Source: Citrobacter rodentium NBRC 105723 = DSM 16636
GTDB taxonomy: Bacteria; Pseudomonadota; Gammaproteobacteria; Enterobacterales; Enterobacteriaceae
Length of the DNA stretch: 64,000 bases
Assembly (NCBI RefSeq): GCF_021278985.1
Contig: NZ_CP082833.1
Span: 620,001 to 684,000, forward strand
Direction: 5' to 3'
Shown piece by piece: positions 48,316 to 57,061 of this stretch. Position numbers and translations under genes: made by a program. The notes beneath the pieces are model-generated. The model was not told the DNA's origin and made no database searches. It worked only from the letters and a program-made list of their open reading frames with translations. The first letter of the stretch is position 1, and every line of letters begins with the position of its first letter.

Positions 48316-49560
48316 TTACTGATACACCGGCAACAGATTAAAGCTCGACAGGATATGCACCAGCGCGTTACCGACGCCGAACAGCAGAATCAGCGCGATC
48401 ATCGGTTTGCCGCCCCAGACGCGGAATTTCGGGCTACCGAAGCGTTCGCGTGATTTATGCGCCAGCAGCGCCGGCACAATCGCCGCCCAGATCGTCGCCG
48501 CCAGCCCTGCGTAGCCAATGGCGTACAGGAAACCGTTCGGCCACAGCAGACCGCCCGCCACCGGCGGAATAAAGGTCAGCAGCGCGGTTTTAAACCGTCC
48601 CGTCGCCGAGTCGTCAAAGCCGAACAGATCCGCCAGGTAGTCAAACAGGCCAAGCGTAACGCCGAGGAACGAGCTGGCCACCGCAAAGTTAGAAAATACC
48701 ACCAGCAGCAGATCCAGACTGCGGCTGTTCAGCACGCCGCTCAGCGCCTGTACCAGCACATCGATATTGCCGCCCTTCTGCGCGATGCCGATAAACTCAG
48801 GACGCGGAATATTGCCCATCGTCCCCAGCAGCCAGACGCTGTACAGCACCAGCGCCAGCAGCGTGCCGTAAACCAGGCATTTCACAATGGTGCGCGGATC
48901 TTTACCGTAGTACTTCATCAGGCTCGGCACGTTGCCGTGGTAGCCAAACGACGCCAGACAAAACGGCAGCGTCATCAGCAGATACGGCGTATACGAGGCG
49001 TTGCTCTGTGCGACGTTAAACAGCGTGGCGGGCGTAACGTGCCCCAGCAGGCTGCCGAAGGTCAGGAAGAAGGTGATGACCTTCGCGCCCAGCACAATCG
49101 CCGTCATCCGGCTCACCGCTTTGGTGCTCAGCCACACCACAAAGGCCACCAGCAGCGCGAAGCCGAAGCCTGCCGCCCGCGCCGGAACGTTCAGCGACAT
49201 TTCAGCAAAGGTATGATGCAGAATCGAACCGCTGGCCGAGATATAGGCGTAGGTCAGGATATACAGCACGAAGGCAATCGACATGCCGTTAATCACGTTC
49301 CAGCCTTTACCAAGCAGATCTTTGGTAATGGTGTCAAAGCTCGCGCCAATCCGGTAGTTAAGGTTGGCTTCGAGAATCATCAGCCCGGAGTGCAGCATAC
49401 AGAACCAGGTAAAGATCAGCGCCGCCATCGACCAGAAAAACCAGCTCCCTGCCATCACCACCGGCAGGGAGAACATCCCCGCGCCAATAATGGTGCCGCC
49501 AATGATCACCACGCCGCCGAGCAGCGACGGTGACGTCCGGGTGGTGGTTAGTGTTGCCAT
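48316..49560 (-). CDS. mtr: Tryptophan-specific permease Mtr
   Basis: A 414-aa hydroxy/aromatic amino acid permease (11 predicted helices). N-terminal SLLGGVVIIGGTIIGAGMFS is the substrate-binding GxxIGAG region; further helices include LLLVVFSNFAVASSFLGVTL. It imports tryptophan with protons. A TrpR operator sits 54 bp upstream; TyrR activation is known in E. coli but I did not locate its boxes. Confidence 0.96.
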   Translation of the reverse strand: MATLTTTRTSPSLLGGVVIIGGTIIGAGMFSLPVVMAGSWFFWSMAALIFTWFCMLHSGLMILEANLNYRIGASFDTITKDLLGKGWNVINGMSIAFVLYILTYAYISASGSILHHTFAEMSLNVPARAAGFGFALLVAFVVWLSTKAVSRMTAIVLGAKVITFFLTFGSLLGHVTPATLFNVAQSNASYTPYLLMTLPFCLASFGYHGNVPSLMKYYGKDPRTIVKCLVYGTLLALVLYSVWLLGTMGNIPRPEFIGIAQKGGNIDVLVQALSGVLNSRSLDLLLVVFSNFAVASSFLGVTLGLFDYLADLFGFDDSATGRFKTALLTFIPPVAGGLLWPNGFLYAIGYAGLAATIWAAIVPALLAHKSRERFGSPKFRVWGGKPMIALILLFGVGNALVHILSSFNLLPVYQ

Positions 49561-49613
49561 ACAGCCTGATCTCCAGTGTATTATTTTGCTACTGCATTTT
49601 AATACGCTGCACC

Positions 49614-49631
49614 GTACCAGTACACGAGTAC
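49614..49631 (-). promoter_or_regulatory. TrpR operator of mtr
   Basis: The minus strand reads GTACTCGTGTACTGGTAC, an 18-bp imperfect palindrome with GTACT/GGTAC arms matching the trp operator pattern (GTACTAGTT-AACTAGTAC), in front of mtr. It should allow repression by TrpR with tryptophan. Confidence 0.75.
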
Positions 49632-49640
49632 AATTGAAAT

Positions 49641-49670
49641 AAAAAAAGCCCCGATAATTTTATCGGGGCC
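49641..49670 (-). terminator. Terminator after deaD
   Basis: On the minus strand GCCCCGATAA loops to TTATCGGGGC and is followed by seven T. It closes the metY-deaD operon 35 bp after the deaD stop and precedes the mtr promoter. Confidence 0.92.
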
Positions 49671-49704
49671 TGTATCTTTTACTTTACGTCAGTAAACGCA
49701 GGGT

Positions 49705-51585
49705 TTACGCGTCGCCGAAACGACGACGGCTGGAACCCTCTTCACGACGTGGAGCGCGACCTTCGCGACGCTCGCCGCTGAAACGACGACCATCACCACG
49801 ACCACCTTCACGACGCTCACCGCCGAAGCCGCGACCGCCTTCACGACGTTCGCCACCGAAGCTACGACCACCGCCACGACGCTCGGTATGCGGCTGCGCA
49901 TCGCCTACCAGTTGCATGTTCATCGGCTTGTTCAGAATGCGGGTACGCGTAAAGTGTTGCAGCACTTCACCCGGCATACCTTTCGGCAGCTCGATGGTGG
50001 AGTGAGAGGCAAACAGCTTGATGTTGCCAATGTAACGGCTGCTGATATCGCCTTCGTTAGCGATCGCGCCAACGATATGACGCACTTCAACACCGTCGTC
50101 ACGGCCCACTTCAATGCGGTACAGCTGCATATCGCCAACGTCACGACGTTCGCGACGCGGACGATCTTCACGGTCGCCACGCGGGCCACGATCGTTACGA
50201 TCGCGCGGACCACGGTCATCACGGTCACGGAACTCACGCTTAGGACGCATCGGCGCATCCGGCGGAACGATCAGGGTACGTTCACCCTGCGCCATCTTCA
50301 GCAGCGCGGCGGCCAGCGTTTCCAGATCCAGCTCTTCGCCTTCAGCGGTAGGCTGAATCTGCGCCAGCAGCGCACGATACTGATCGAGATCGCTGCTTTC
50401 CAGCTGCTGCTGTACTTTCGCGGCGAATTTTTCCAGACGGCGTTTGCCCAGCAGTTCTGCGTTCGGCAGTTCGACTTCCGGAATGGTCAGCTTCATGGTG
50501 CGTTCGATGTTGCGCAGCAGACGACGCTCGCGGTTCTCAACGAACAGCAGCGCACGGCCCGCACGGCCCGCACGACCGGTACGGCCGATACGGTGAACGT
50601 AAGACTCAGAATCCATCGGGATATCGTAGTTAACGACCAGGCTGATACGCTCAACGTCCAGACCACGGGCCGCAACGTCAGTCGCAATCAGGATATCCAG
50701 ACGACCGTCTTTCAGGCGCTCCAGAGTCTGCTCACGCAGCGCCTGGTTCATGTCGCCGTTCAGCGCGGCGCTGTTATAGCCGCTACGCTCCAGCGCTTCC
50801 GCGACTTCCAGGGTCGCGTTTTTGGTACGAACGAAGATAATCGCCGCATCAAAATCTTCCGCTTCCAGGAAACGCACCAGCGCTTCGTTTTTACGCATGC
50901 CCCAGACGGTCCAGTAACTCTGGCTGATGTCCGGACGGGTGGTCACGCTGGACTGAATACGCACTTCCTGCGGCTCTTTCATAAAGCGACGGGTAATGCG
51001 ACGAATCGCTTCCGGCATGGTGGCAGAGAACAGCGCGGTCTGATGACCTTCCGGGATCTGCGCCATGATGGTTTCGACGTCTTCAATGAAGCCCATACGC
51101 AGCATTTCATCGGCTTCGTCCAGCACCAGACCGCTCAGTTTAGAGAGATCAAGCGTACCGCGTTTTAAGTGATCGAGCAGACGTCCCGGCGTACCGACGA
51201 CGATCTGCGGCCCCTGACGCAGGGCGCGTAACTGCACGTCATAACGCTGGCCGCCGTACAGGGCAACCACGTTTACGCCGCGCATATGTTTAGAGAAATC
51301 CGTCATGGCTTCGGCAACCTGAACCGCCAGTTCGCGGGTCGGCGCCAGCACCAGAATCTGAGGTGCCTTCAGCTCAGGATCAAGATTGTTGAGCAGCGGT
51401 AATGAGAACGCTGCGGTTTTGCCGCTACCGGTCTGGGCCATACCCAGAACGTCGCGACCGCCCAGCAGATGCGGAATGCACTCTGCCTGGATTGGAGATG
51501 GTTTTTCGTAACCCAGATCGTTAAGGGCTTCAAGGACAGGAGCCTTAAGCCCCAGATCTGCAAAAGTGGTTTCGAATTCAGCCAT
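49705..51585 (-). CDS. deaD: DEAD-box RNA helicase DeaD (CsdA)
   Basis: A 626-aa helicase started at [20 protein letters not shown]; longer upstream frames cover the yrbN gene. Motifs: AQTGSGKTA (I), PTRELAVQ (Ia), VLDEADEML (II), [10 protein letters not shown] (III), [20 protein letters not shown] (VI). The C-terminal tail has Arg/Gly-rich repeats ([10 protein letters not shown]...) for RNA binding. It serves cold-shock ribosome assembly and mRNA decay with RNase E. Confidence 0.97.
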
Positions 51586-51658
51586 GTAGTACGTGTGCCT
51601 CAAAATTAATGGCGGCCAGTCTACATAACTCATCATGAAATTGATCTGCAATTTTCAT
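51578..51658 (-). CDS. yrbN: Leader-like peptide YrbN (26 aa)
   Basis: ATG at 51658 opens [20 protein letters not shown] followed by AHVLHG and a TGA that overlaps the deaD start as ATGGCTGA. Length and wording match E. coli YrbN, a translated small gene between nlpI and deaD. Its translation probably couples to deaD. Confidence 0.85.
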
Positions 51659-51763
51659 TGAAAAGTGTGAACCGGCTCAAAGTAGGTGTATTAACGAACA
51701 ACAACGCCCTCACCCGCAAAGGTGATGGCAATCAAAAAGCTTATGGGCTGATGTGTTCGTCAG

Positions 51764-52648
51764 CTATTGCTGGTCCGATTCTGCCAGGTCATCTTGGTCC
51801 TGGCCCAGGAGCGATAATTCCAACAATGCATATCGGTGCTCAACAAAGTTATGAACGTTGTTAGCCACCGCCAGTTTGAACAGAGCCGTAGCGCTGTCCA
51901 AATCCCCCAGACTTAGGTAGTACTTACCTAAATAGAAGTTGGTTTCACTGAGATGCTCAGCGAGCGAGGTGTTATCCGTTGCGTCCGCCTTAAGCCTTTC
52001 CATTAGCGTGGATTCGCTAATGTCGCCCAGGTAGAACTCGACAATGTTCCATCCCCATTGCTCCTTGTCCGATTTGTCGAAGCGCTGTCTTAACGCTTCT
52101 TTTGCCTGCTTCTCATCGAGCTTCTGCTCGGCGAGATAAAGCCACAGGCTGCGGAAAGGATCGTTGGGATCGTCTTGATAAAACGCCAGCAGATCATCTT
52201 GCGCTAACTTGTCGCGACCGCCGTAATACAGTGCGATACCGCGATTTAAGTGCGCGTAGTTGTAAGTTGGATCAAGCTCAAGTACAGAATCAAACGCTTC
52301 ATAGGCAGCATCAAAATTGCCTGCCTGCGTTAAATAAATGCCTAAGTAATTGAATACTTCAGGCATATCCGGTCGGATTGCCAGCGCTTGTGAAAAATCA
52401 TTCCGCGCTAATGCCCTCAGACCGAGACTATCATACAACACTCCGCGCTCATATAAAAGCTGCGCGCGTTCGTCATCGGTTAAAGCCCGACTGGCAAGAA
52501 TTTGTTCCATGCGTGCCAGAATCACTTCCTGCTGCAAAGTCGGTTGCAATGGTACTGCGAGGACTTCACTCTTACGCCAGGCGGAGTTGCTGCATCCTGC
52601 CAGCGTGAGTGCTGTCGCTACGAAACACCAGCGCAAAAAAGGCTTCAT
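51764..52648 (-). CDS. nlpI: TPR lipoprotein NlpI
   Basis: A 294-aa outer-membrane lipoprotein started at MKPFLRWCFVATALTLAGCS; lipobox TLAGC (Cys19). TPR units follow, such as ALARNDFSQALAIRPDMPEV and FNYLGIYLTQAGNFDAAYEA. It is an adaptor for the protease Prc (Tsp) and for cell-wall hydrolases such as MepS. A longer upstream frame in the pnp-nlpI gap is rejected. Confidence 0.96.
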   Translation of the reverse strand: MKPFLRWCFVATALTLAGCSNSAWRKSEVLAVPLQPTLQQEVILARMEQILASRALTDDERAQLLYERGVLYDSLGLRALARNDFSQALAIRPDMPEVFNYLGIYLTQAGNFDAAYEAFDSVLELDPTYNYAHLNRGIALYYGGRDKLAQDDLLAFYQDDPNDPFRSLWLYLAEQKLDEKQAKEALRQRFDKSDKEQWGWNIVEFYLGDISESTLMERLKADATDNTSLAEHLSETNFYLGKYYLSLGDLDSATALFKLAVANNVHNFVEHRYALLELSLLGQDQDDLAESDQQ

Positions 52649-52757
52649 TTCCCACTCCCGAAGACAACGATTAATCGAACGTCCTGTCCACCGGCGGTTC
52701 CACAAGGCGTCCTGCCAGGCTAAACGCCCTCCGCAAGCGCGGAGGGCAAAGACAACC

Positions 52758-54893
52758 TTACTCGCCCTGTTCGCTGGCCGGCGCTTCCGGCGCAGCAGCT
52801 GGCTGGGACTGCTCAGTTGCTTCTTTAATGCTCAGACGTACGCGGCCCTGGCGGTCAACTTCCAGAACTTTCACCGGTACTTCCTGGCCCATCTGCAGGT
52901 AATCGGTCACTTTCTCGACGCGTTTGTCGGCAATCTGAGAAATATGAACCAGACCTTCTTTACCGCCGCCGATGGCAACAAATGCGCCAAAGTCAACGAT
53001 ACGGGTCACTTTACCATTGTAGATACGACCCACTTCGATTTCCGCGGTGATCTCTTCGATGCGACGGATAGCGTGTTTCGCTTTCTCTCCGTCGGTCGCA
53101 GCGATCTTCACGGTACCGTCGTCTTCGATTTCGATAGTGGTGCCGGTTTCTTCGGTCAACGCGCGAATCACAGAACCGCCCTTACCGATCACGTCTTTGA
53201 TCTTGTCCGGGTTGATCTTGATGGTGTGGATACGCGGAGCGAACTGAGAAATATCGCCGCGCGGCGCGTTGATGGCCTGTTCCATCACGCCCAGAATGTG
53301 CAGACGCGCGCCTTTCGCCTGGTTCAGCGCAACCTGCATGATCTCTTTGGTGATACCTTCAATTTTGATATCCATCTGCAGCGCAGAGATACCGTCGCGG
53401 GAACCCGCCACTTTGAAGTCCATATCGCCCAGGTGATCTTCGTCGCCCAGGATGTCAGACAGCACGACAAAGTTGTCGCCTTCTTTCACCAGACCCATTG
53501 CGATACCGGCAACGGCGGCTTTGATCGGCACGCCCGCGTCCATCAGCGCCAGAGATGCGCCACAGACGGAAGCCATGGAAGAAGAACCGTTGGATTCGGT
53601 AATTTCAGACACGACGCGCACGGTGTACGGGAATTTATCCATATCCGGCATAACCGCCAGCACGCCACGCTTCGCCAGACGACCGTGACCGATTTCACGA
53701 CGCTTCGGAGAACCGACCATGCCGGTTTCGCCTACGGAGTACGGAGGGAAGTTGTAGTGGAACAGGAAGCTGTCGGTACGCTCGCCCATCAGTTCATCAA
53801 GAACCTGCGCGTCACGGGCTGTACCCAGGGTCGCGGTCACCAGCGCCTGCGTTTCGCCACGGGTGAACAGCGCGGAACCGTGGGTGCGCGGCAGCACGCC
53901 GGTGCGCACGTCCAGACCACGAATCATATCTTTTTCACGGCCATCGATACGCGGCTCGCCTGCCAGTACGCGGCTACGCACCACGTTTTTCTCGATAGCG
54001 TGCAGAATTTCACCCAGTTCGTTAGCGTCAAGGGTTTCGTCTTCCGCCAGCAGCGCGTCGATGGTTTCCGATTTGATCGCGTCAACCTGCGCGTAACGCT
54101 CCTGCTTGTCGGTGATGCGGTAAGCATCGCTCAGGCGAGATTCGGCCAGGGCTGCAACGCGCGCGTTCAGCGCTTCGTTGACCGCTTCCGGCTGCCAGTC
54201 CCAACGTGGTTTACCGGCTTCTTTCACCAGATCGTTGATCGCCTGGATAACCACCTGCTGCTGTTCGTGACCGAACACGACCGCGCCCAGCATCTGGTCT
54301 TCGCTCAGCAGTTCCGCTTCGGATTCAACCATCAGCACAGCCGCTTCAGTACCGGCAACAACCAGATCCAGCTTGCTCTCTTTCAGTTCATCCTGAGTCG
54401 GGTTCAGCACGTACTGGTCGTTGATGTAACCGACACGCGCGGCGCCGATCGGGCCGTTGAACGGAATGCCGGACAGGGACAGCGCGGCAGAGGCGCCGAT
54501 CATCGCAACGATATCCGGGTTAACCTGCGGGTTAACGGAAACCACGGTCGCGATAACCTGGACTTCGTTGACAAAGCCTTCCGGGAACAGCGGGCGAACC
54601 GGGCGGTCAATCAGACGCGCGATCAGCGTTTCGCCTTCGCTCGGGCGGCCTTCACGACGGAAGAAGCTTCCCGGAATACGACCAGCAGCGTAGGTACGCT
54701 CCTGATAGTTAACGGTCAGCGGGAAGAAGTCCTGACCCGGTTTCGCCTTTTTCTGACCAACAACGGTAACGAATACCGCAGTGTCATCCATGCTAACCAT
54801 AACAGCGGCAGTGGCCTGACGAGCCATCATGCCAGTTTCCAGCGTAACGGTATGCTGACCGTACTGGAATTTACGAACGATCGGATTTAACAA
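52758..54893 (-). CDS. pnp: Polynucleotide phosphorylase (PNPase)
   Basis: A 711-aa exoribonuclease. TTG start at 54893 (LNPIVRKFQYGQHTVTLETG after AAGGAAATTATT), as in E. coli; the frame continues upstream but through the leader hairpin. Two RNase PH domains (around RDAQVLDELMGERTDSFLFH in the second), a KH domain (VIGKGGSVIRALTEETGTT) and an S1 domain (GKVTRIVDFGAFVAIGGGKE) follow in order. It degrades RNA in 3'-5' direction, alone or in the degradosome. Confidence 0.97.
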   Translation of the reverse strand: MLNPIVRKFQYGQHTVTLETGMMARQATAAVMVSMDDTAVFVTVVGQKKAKPGQDFFPLTVNYQERTYAAGRIPGSFFRREGRPSEGETLIARLIDRPVRPLFPEGFVNEVQVIATVVSVNPQVNPDIVAMIGASAALSLSGIPFNGPIGAARVGYINDQYVLNPTQDELKESKLDLVVAGTEAAVLMVESEAELLSEDQMLGAVVFGHEQQQVVIQAINDLVKEAGKPRWDWQPEAVNEALNARVAALAESRLSDAYRITDKQERYAQVDAIKSETIDALLAEDETLDANELGEILHAIEKNVVRSRVLAGEPRIDGREKDMIRGLDVRTGVLPRTHGSALFTRGETQALVTATLGTARDAQVLDELMGERTDSFLFHYNFPPYSVGETGMVGSPKRREIGHGRLAKRGVLAVMPDMDKFPYTVRVVSEITESNGSSSMASVCGASLALMDAGVPIKAAVAGIAMGLVKEGDNFVVLSDILGDEDHLGDMDFKVAGSRDGISALQMDIKIEGITKEIMQVALNQAKGARLHILGVMEQAINAPRGDISQFAPRIHTIKINPDKIKDVIGKGGSVIRALTEETGTTIEIEDDGTVKIAATDGEKAKHAIRRIEEITAEIEVGRIYNGKVTRIVDFGAFVAIGGGKEGLVHISQIADKRVEKVTDYLQMGQEVPVKVLEVDRQGRVRLSIKEATEQSQPAAAPEAPASEQGE

Positions 54894-54916
54894 AATAATT
54901 TCCTTTACTGATTTCT

Positions 54917-55042
54917 GGCGACCCCATGCTGAGTCGCCGTTAAGACCCGATCTTCTGCGCATCCTCGCGACTAATGACAACCCTAACCCACGCGATGGGT
55001 GAAGCCTCTCATTAGCCGCGCGAACCTCTGCGACGGAAGATC
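54917..55042 (-). promoter_or_regulatory. pnp leader with RNase III-type hairpin
   Basis: Two stems form in the minus-strand RNA: GATCTTC...CTAATGA paired with TCATTAG...GAAGATC (54949-55042, a long near-continuous duplex) and GGCGACTC/GGTCGCC (54917-54938) just before the start. In E. coli RNase III cuts the long stem and PNPase then destabilises its own mRNA. Confidence 0.8.
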
Positions 55043-55092
55043 ATTCATAGCAACAATACATTAGTTTCCAGTGAATTGCTGCCGTCCACTTG

Positions 55093-55122
55093 AAAAAAGG
55101 GGCCATAAAGGCCCCCTTTTTT
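55093..55122 (-). terminator. rpsO terminator
   Basis: GGGGGCCTTTATGGCCCC followed by TTTTTT on the minus strand, 15 bp after the rpsO stop. Known as a partial terminator in E. coli: some RNA continues into pnp. Confidence 0.92.
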
Positions 55123-55136
55123 GAAACTCGCAAGAA

Positions 55137-55406
55137 TTAGCGACGCAGGCCCAGACGCTCGATCAGCGCGGTGTAGCGTGCAACATCTTTACGTTTCAGG
55201 TAGTCGAGCAGTTTACGACGCTGAGAAACCATGCGCAGCAGACCACGACGGCTGTGGTGATCTTTCTTGTGCTCTGCAAAGTGACCCTGCAGGTGGTTAA
55301 TCTGTGCAGTCAACAGAGCAACCTGAACATCGGTAGAACCGGTGTCGTTTGCGTCACGACCGAACTCAGAAACGATTTTAGCTGTAGCTTCAGTACTTAG
55401 AGACAT
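55137..55406 (-). CDS. rpsO: 30S ribosomal protein S15
   Basis: An 89-aa protein identical in style to E. coli S15: [60 protein letters not shown]. Binds the central domain of 16S rRNA and represses its own translation via an mRNA pseudoknot around the start. Confidence 0.98.
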
Positions 55407-55559
55407 TTTAAAACTCCAAAGTATTAAGTATGAAAGGACGCCGATCTCTAATTCAGCGATCCCAGTGTACGCCGCGCTAACTTACTGTTAAAAAATTCGC
55501 GCGACGTTAAGCGGCAGTATTCTACTCGCAGCGCCCTCTTATCGCAAGACGGAGCGGCG

Positions 55560-56504
55560 TTACGCAGGATAGTCCACCACTAACCGGCGCGGGGCGACGC
55601 GGCCTTCGTCGTCAATTTCGCCCATGCCGATAAATTTACCCTCTTCACCTTCCGTTACGCGTACCAGCCCTTCCAGCGGCGCGCCCGACGTACGCACCGG
55701 GTTGCCGTTTTTAAAGTAAACGGAAGAGGTTAACGGCAGATTGACGACAGGGAAATCCGAAGCCGGACTGTCCATTGGCATCAATAGCGGGTCCAGCAGT
55801 TGCGCTGCCGGAATACCCTGCTGCTCAGCCTGGTCCGCCAGCTCGCGCAGGCGTTCCAGCGTCACCATCCGCTCGACCGGGTATTTGCTTACCGCCAGGC
55901 GGCGCAGGAAGATAACGTGCGCGCCGCAACCCAGTTTTTCACCCAGATCGTCGACGATCGTGCGAATATAGGTGCCTTTCGAACAGTGCACTTCCAGCTC
56001 CAGTTCGTTCCCTTCGTGGCGAATAAACAGTAGCTCATAAACGGTAATCGGTCGCGCCTCACGCGGGACTTCAATCCCCTGGCGCGCGTATTCATAAAGC
56101 TTTTTACCCTGATATTTCAGCGCCGAGTACATCGACGGGACCTGCTCAATGTCGCCGCGAAAGGTTTCCAGCGCGCTAGCAAGCTGCTCAGGGGTAAAGG
56201 TTATTGGGCGCTCCTGCACGATCTGTCCGTCGGCATCGGAGGTATCGGTCCGCTGCCCGAGACGGGCAATCACCCGATAACGCTTGTCGGAGTCCAGCAG
56301 GTACTGTGAAAACTTGGTCGCTTCGCCGAGACAAATCGGCAGCATACCGGTCGCCAGCGGGTCCAGCGCGCCGGTGTGTCCGGCACGGTTCGCGTTGTAG
56401 AGACGTTTTACTTTTTGCAGTACGTCATTGCTGGACATGCCCTGCGGCTTATCCAGCAGCAGGACGCCGTTAATGTCGCGACCACGACGACGAGGACGAC
56501 TCAT
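55560..56504 (-). CDS. truB: tRNA pseudouridine-55 synthase TruB
   Basis: A 314-aa enzyme. Catalytic Asp48 lies in GHTGALDPLATGMLPICLGE; KVKRLYNANRAGHTGALD and the C-terminal PUA-like part (VNLPLTSSVYFKNGNPVRTS) are conserved. Makes U55 to pseudouridine in the T loop of tRNA. Its ATG overlaps the rbfA stop. Confidence 0.97.
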   Translation of the reverse strand: MSRPRRRGRDINGVLLLDKPQGMSSNDVLQKVKRLYNANRAGHTGALDPLATGMLPICLGEATKFSQYLLDSDKRYRVIARLGQRTDTSDADGQIVQERPITFTPEQLASALETFRGDIEQVPSMYSALKYQGKKLYEYARQGIEVPREARPITVYELLFIRHEGNELELEVHCSKGTYIRTIVDDLGEKLGCGAHVIFLRRLAVSKYPVERMVTLERLRELADQAEQQGIPAAQLLDPLLMPMDSPASDFPVVNLPLTSSVYFKNGNPVRTSGAPLEGLVRVTEGEEGKFIGMGEIDDEGRVAPRRLVVDYPA

Positions 56505-56905
56505 TAGTCCTCCTTGCTGTCGTCCGGGTTCACACGACGCTCTTCGTCATGTTTCACCACGTTGGTCACCAGATTAGACATGCGCATCCCTTCCACCAGC
56601 GAGTTGTCGTAGAAGAAGGTCAGTTCCGGCACGATACGCAGACGCATCGCTTTCCCCAGCAGGGAACGGATAAAGCCGGAAGCTTCCTGTAACGCTTTGA
56701 TGCCCGCTTTTACCGCGTCTTCATCTTTGTCGTTGAGGAAGGTGACATACACTTTGGCATACGCCAGATCGCGGGACATTTCGACGCCCGAAACGGTGGT
56801 CATCATGCCCAGGCGCGGATCTTTAATTTCGCGCTGCAGAATGATCGCGATCTCTTTTTGCATTTCCTGCGCCACGCGCTGCGGGCGACCAAATTCTTTC
56901 GCCAT
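56504..56905 (-). CDS. rbfA: Ribosome-binding factor A
   Basis: A 133-aa KH-fold protein: [40 protein letters not shown], and [20 protein letters not shown]. Needed for 16S rRNA 5'-end maturation and cold growth. Preceded by the infB-rbfA gap with a hairpin and REP elements. Confidence 0.97.
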
Positions 56906-56928
56906 AATGAATTCTCCAGAATAAAGAC

Positions 56929-56953
56929 AAAAAAGGGGCTATCAGCCCCTTTT
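56929..56953 (-). terminator. Terminator-like hairpin between infB and rbfA
   Basis: AAAAGGGGCT, loop, AGCCCCTTTT, then TTTT on the minus strand: a strong stem with a T tract inside an essential operon. It is nearly symmetric, so it could act both ways. Read-through or a local promoter must supply rbfA and truB. Confidence 0.6.
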
Positions 56954-56961
56954 GAAATTCA

Positions 56962-57053
56962 TGCCGGGTGGCGCTTTAAAGCCTGATGGCGCTACGCTTA
57001 TCAGGCCTACAACCCGGCTACGTAGGCCCGGTAAACGATGTGCCACCGGGCAT
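56962..57053. repeat. REP elements between infB and rbfA
   Basis: TGCCGGGTGGCGCTTTAAAG with GCCTGATGGCGCTACGCTTA and TCAGGCC, then CGTAGGCCCGGTAAACGATG with TGCCACCGGGCA. Two inverted REP-like units, directly after the infB stop. Confidence 0.88.
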
Positions 57054-57061
57054 TACGAAGA

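Noticed and set aside
52350..54890. 846-codon open frame on plus across pnp
   Set aside because: Mirror frame of pnp caused by its codon bias; no ribosome site, no family, low-complexity Phe/His/Arg/Gln text. The same holds for long plus-strand frames across deaD (49888-51168), infB (57674-59614), nusA (60200-61366) and mtr (48457-49533).
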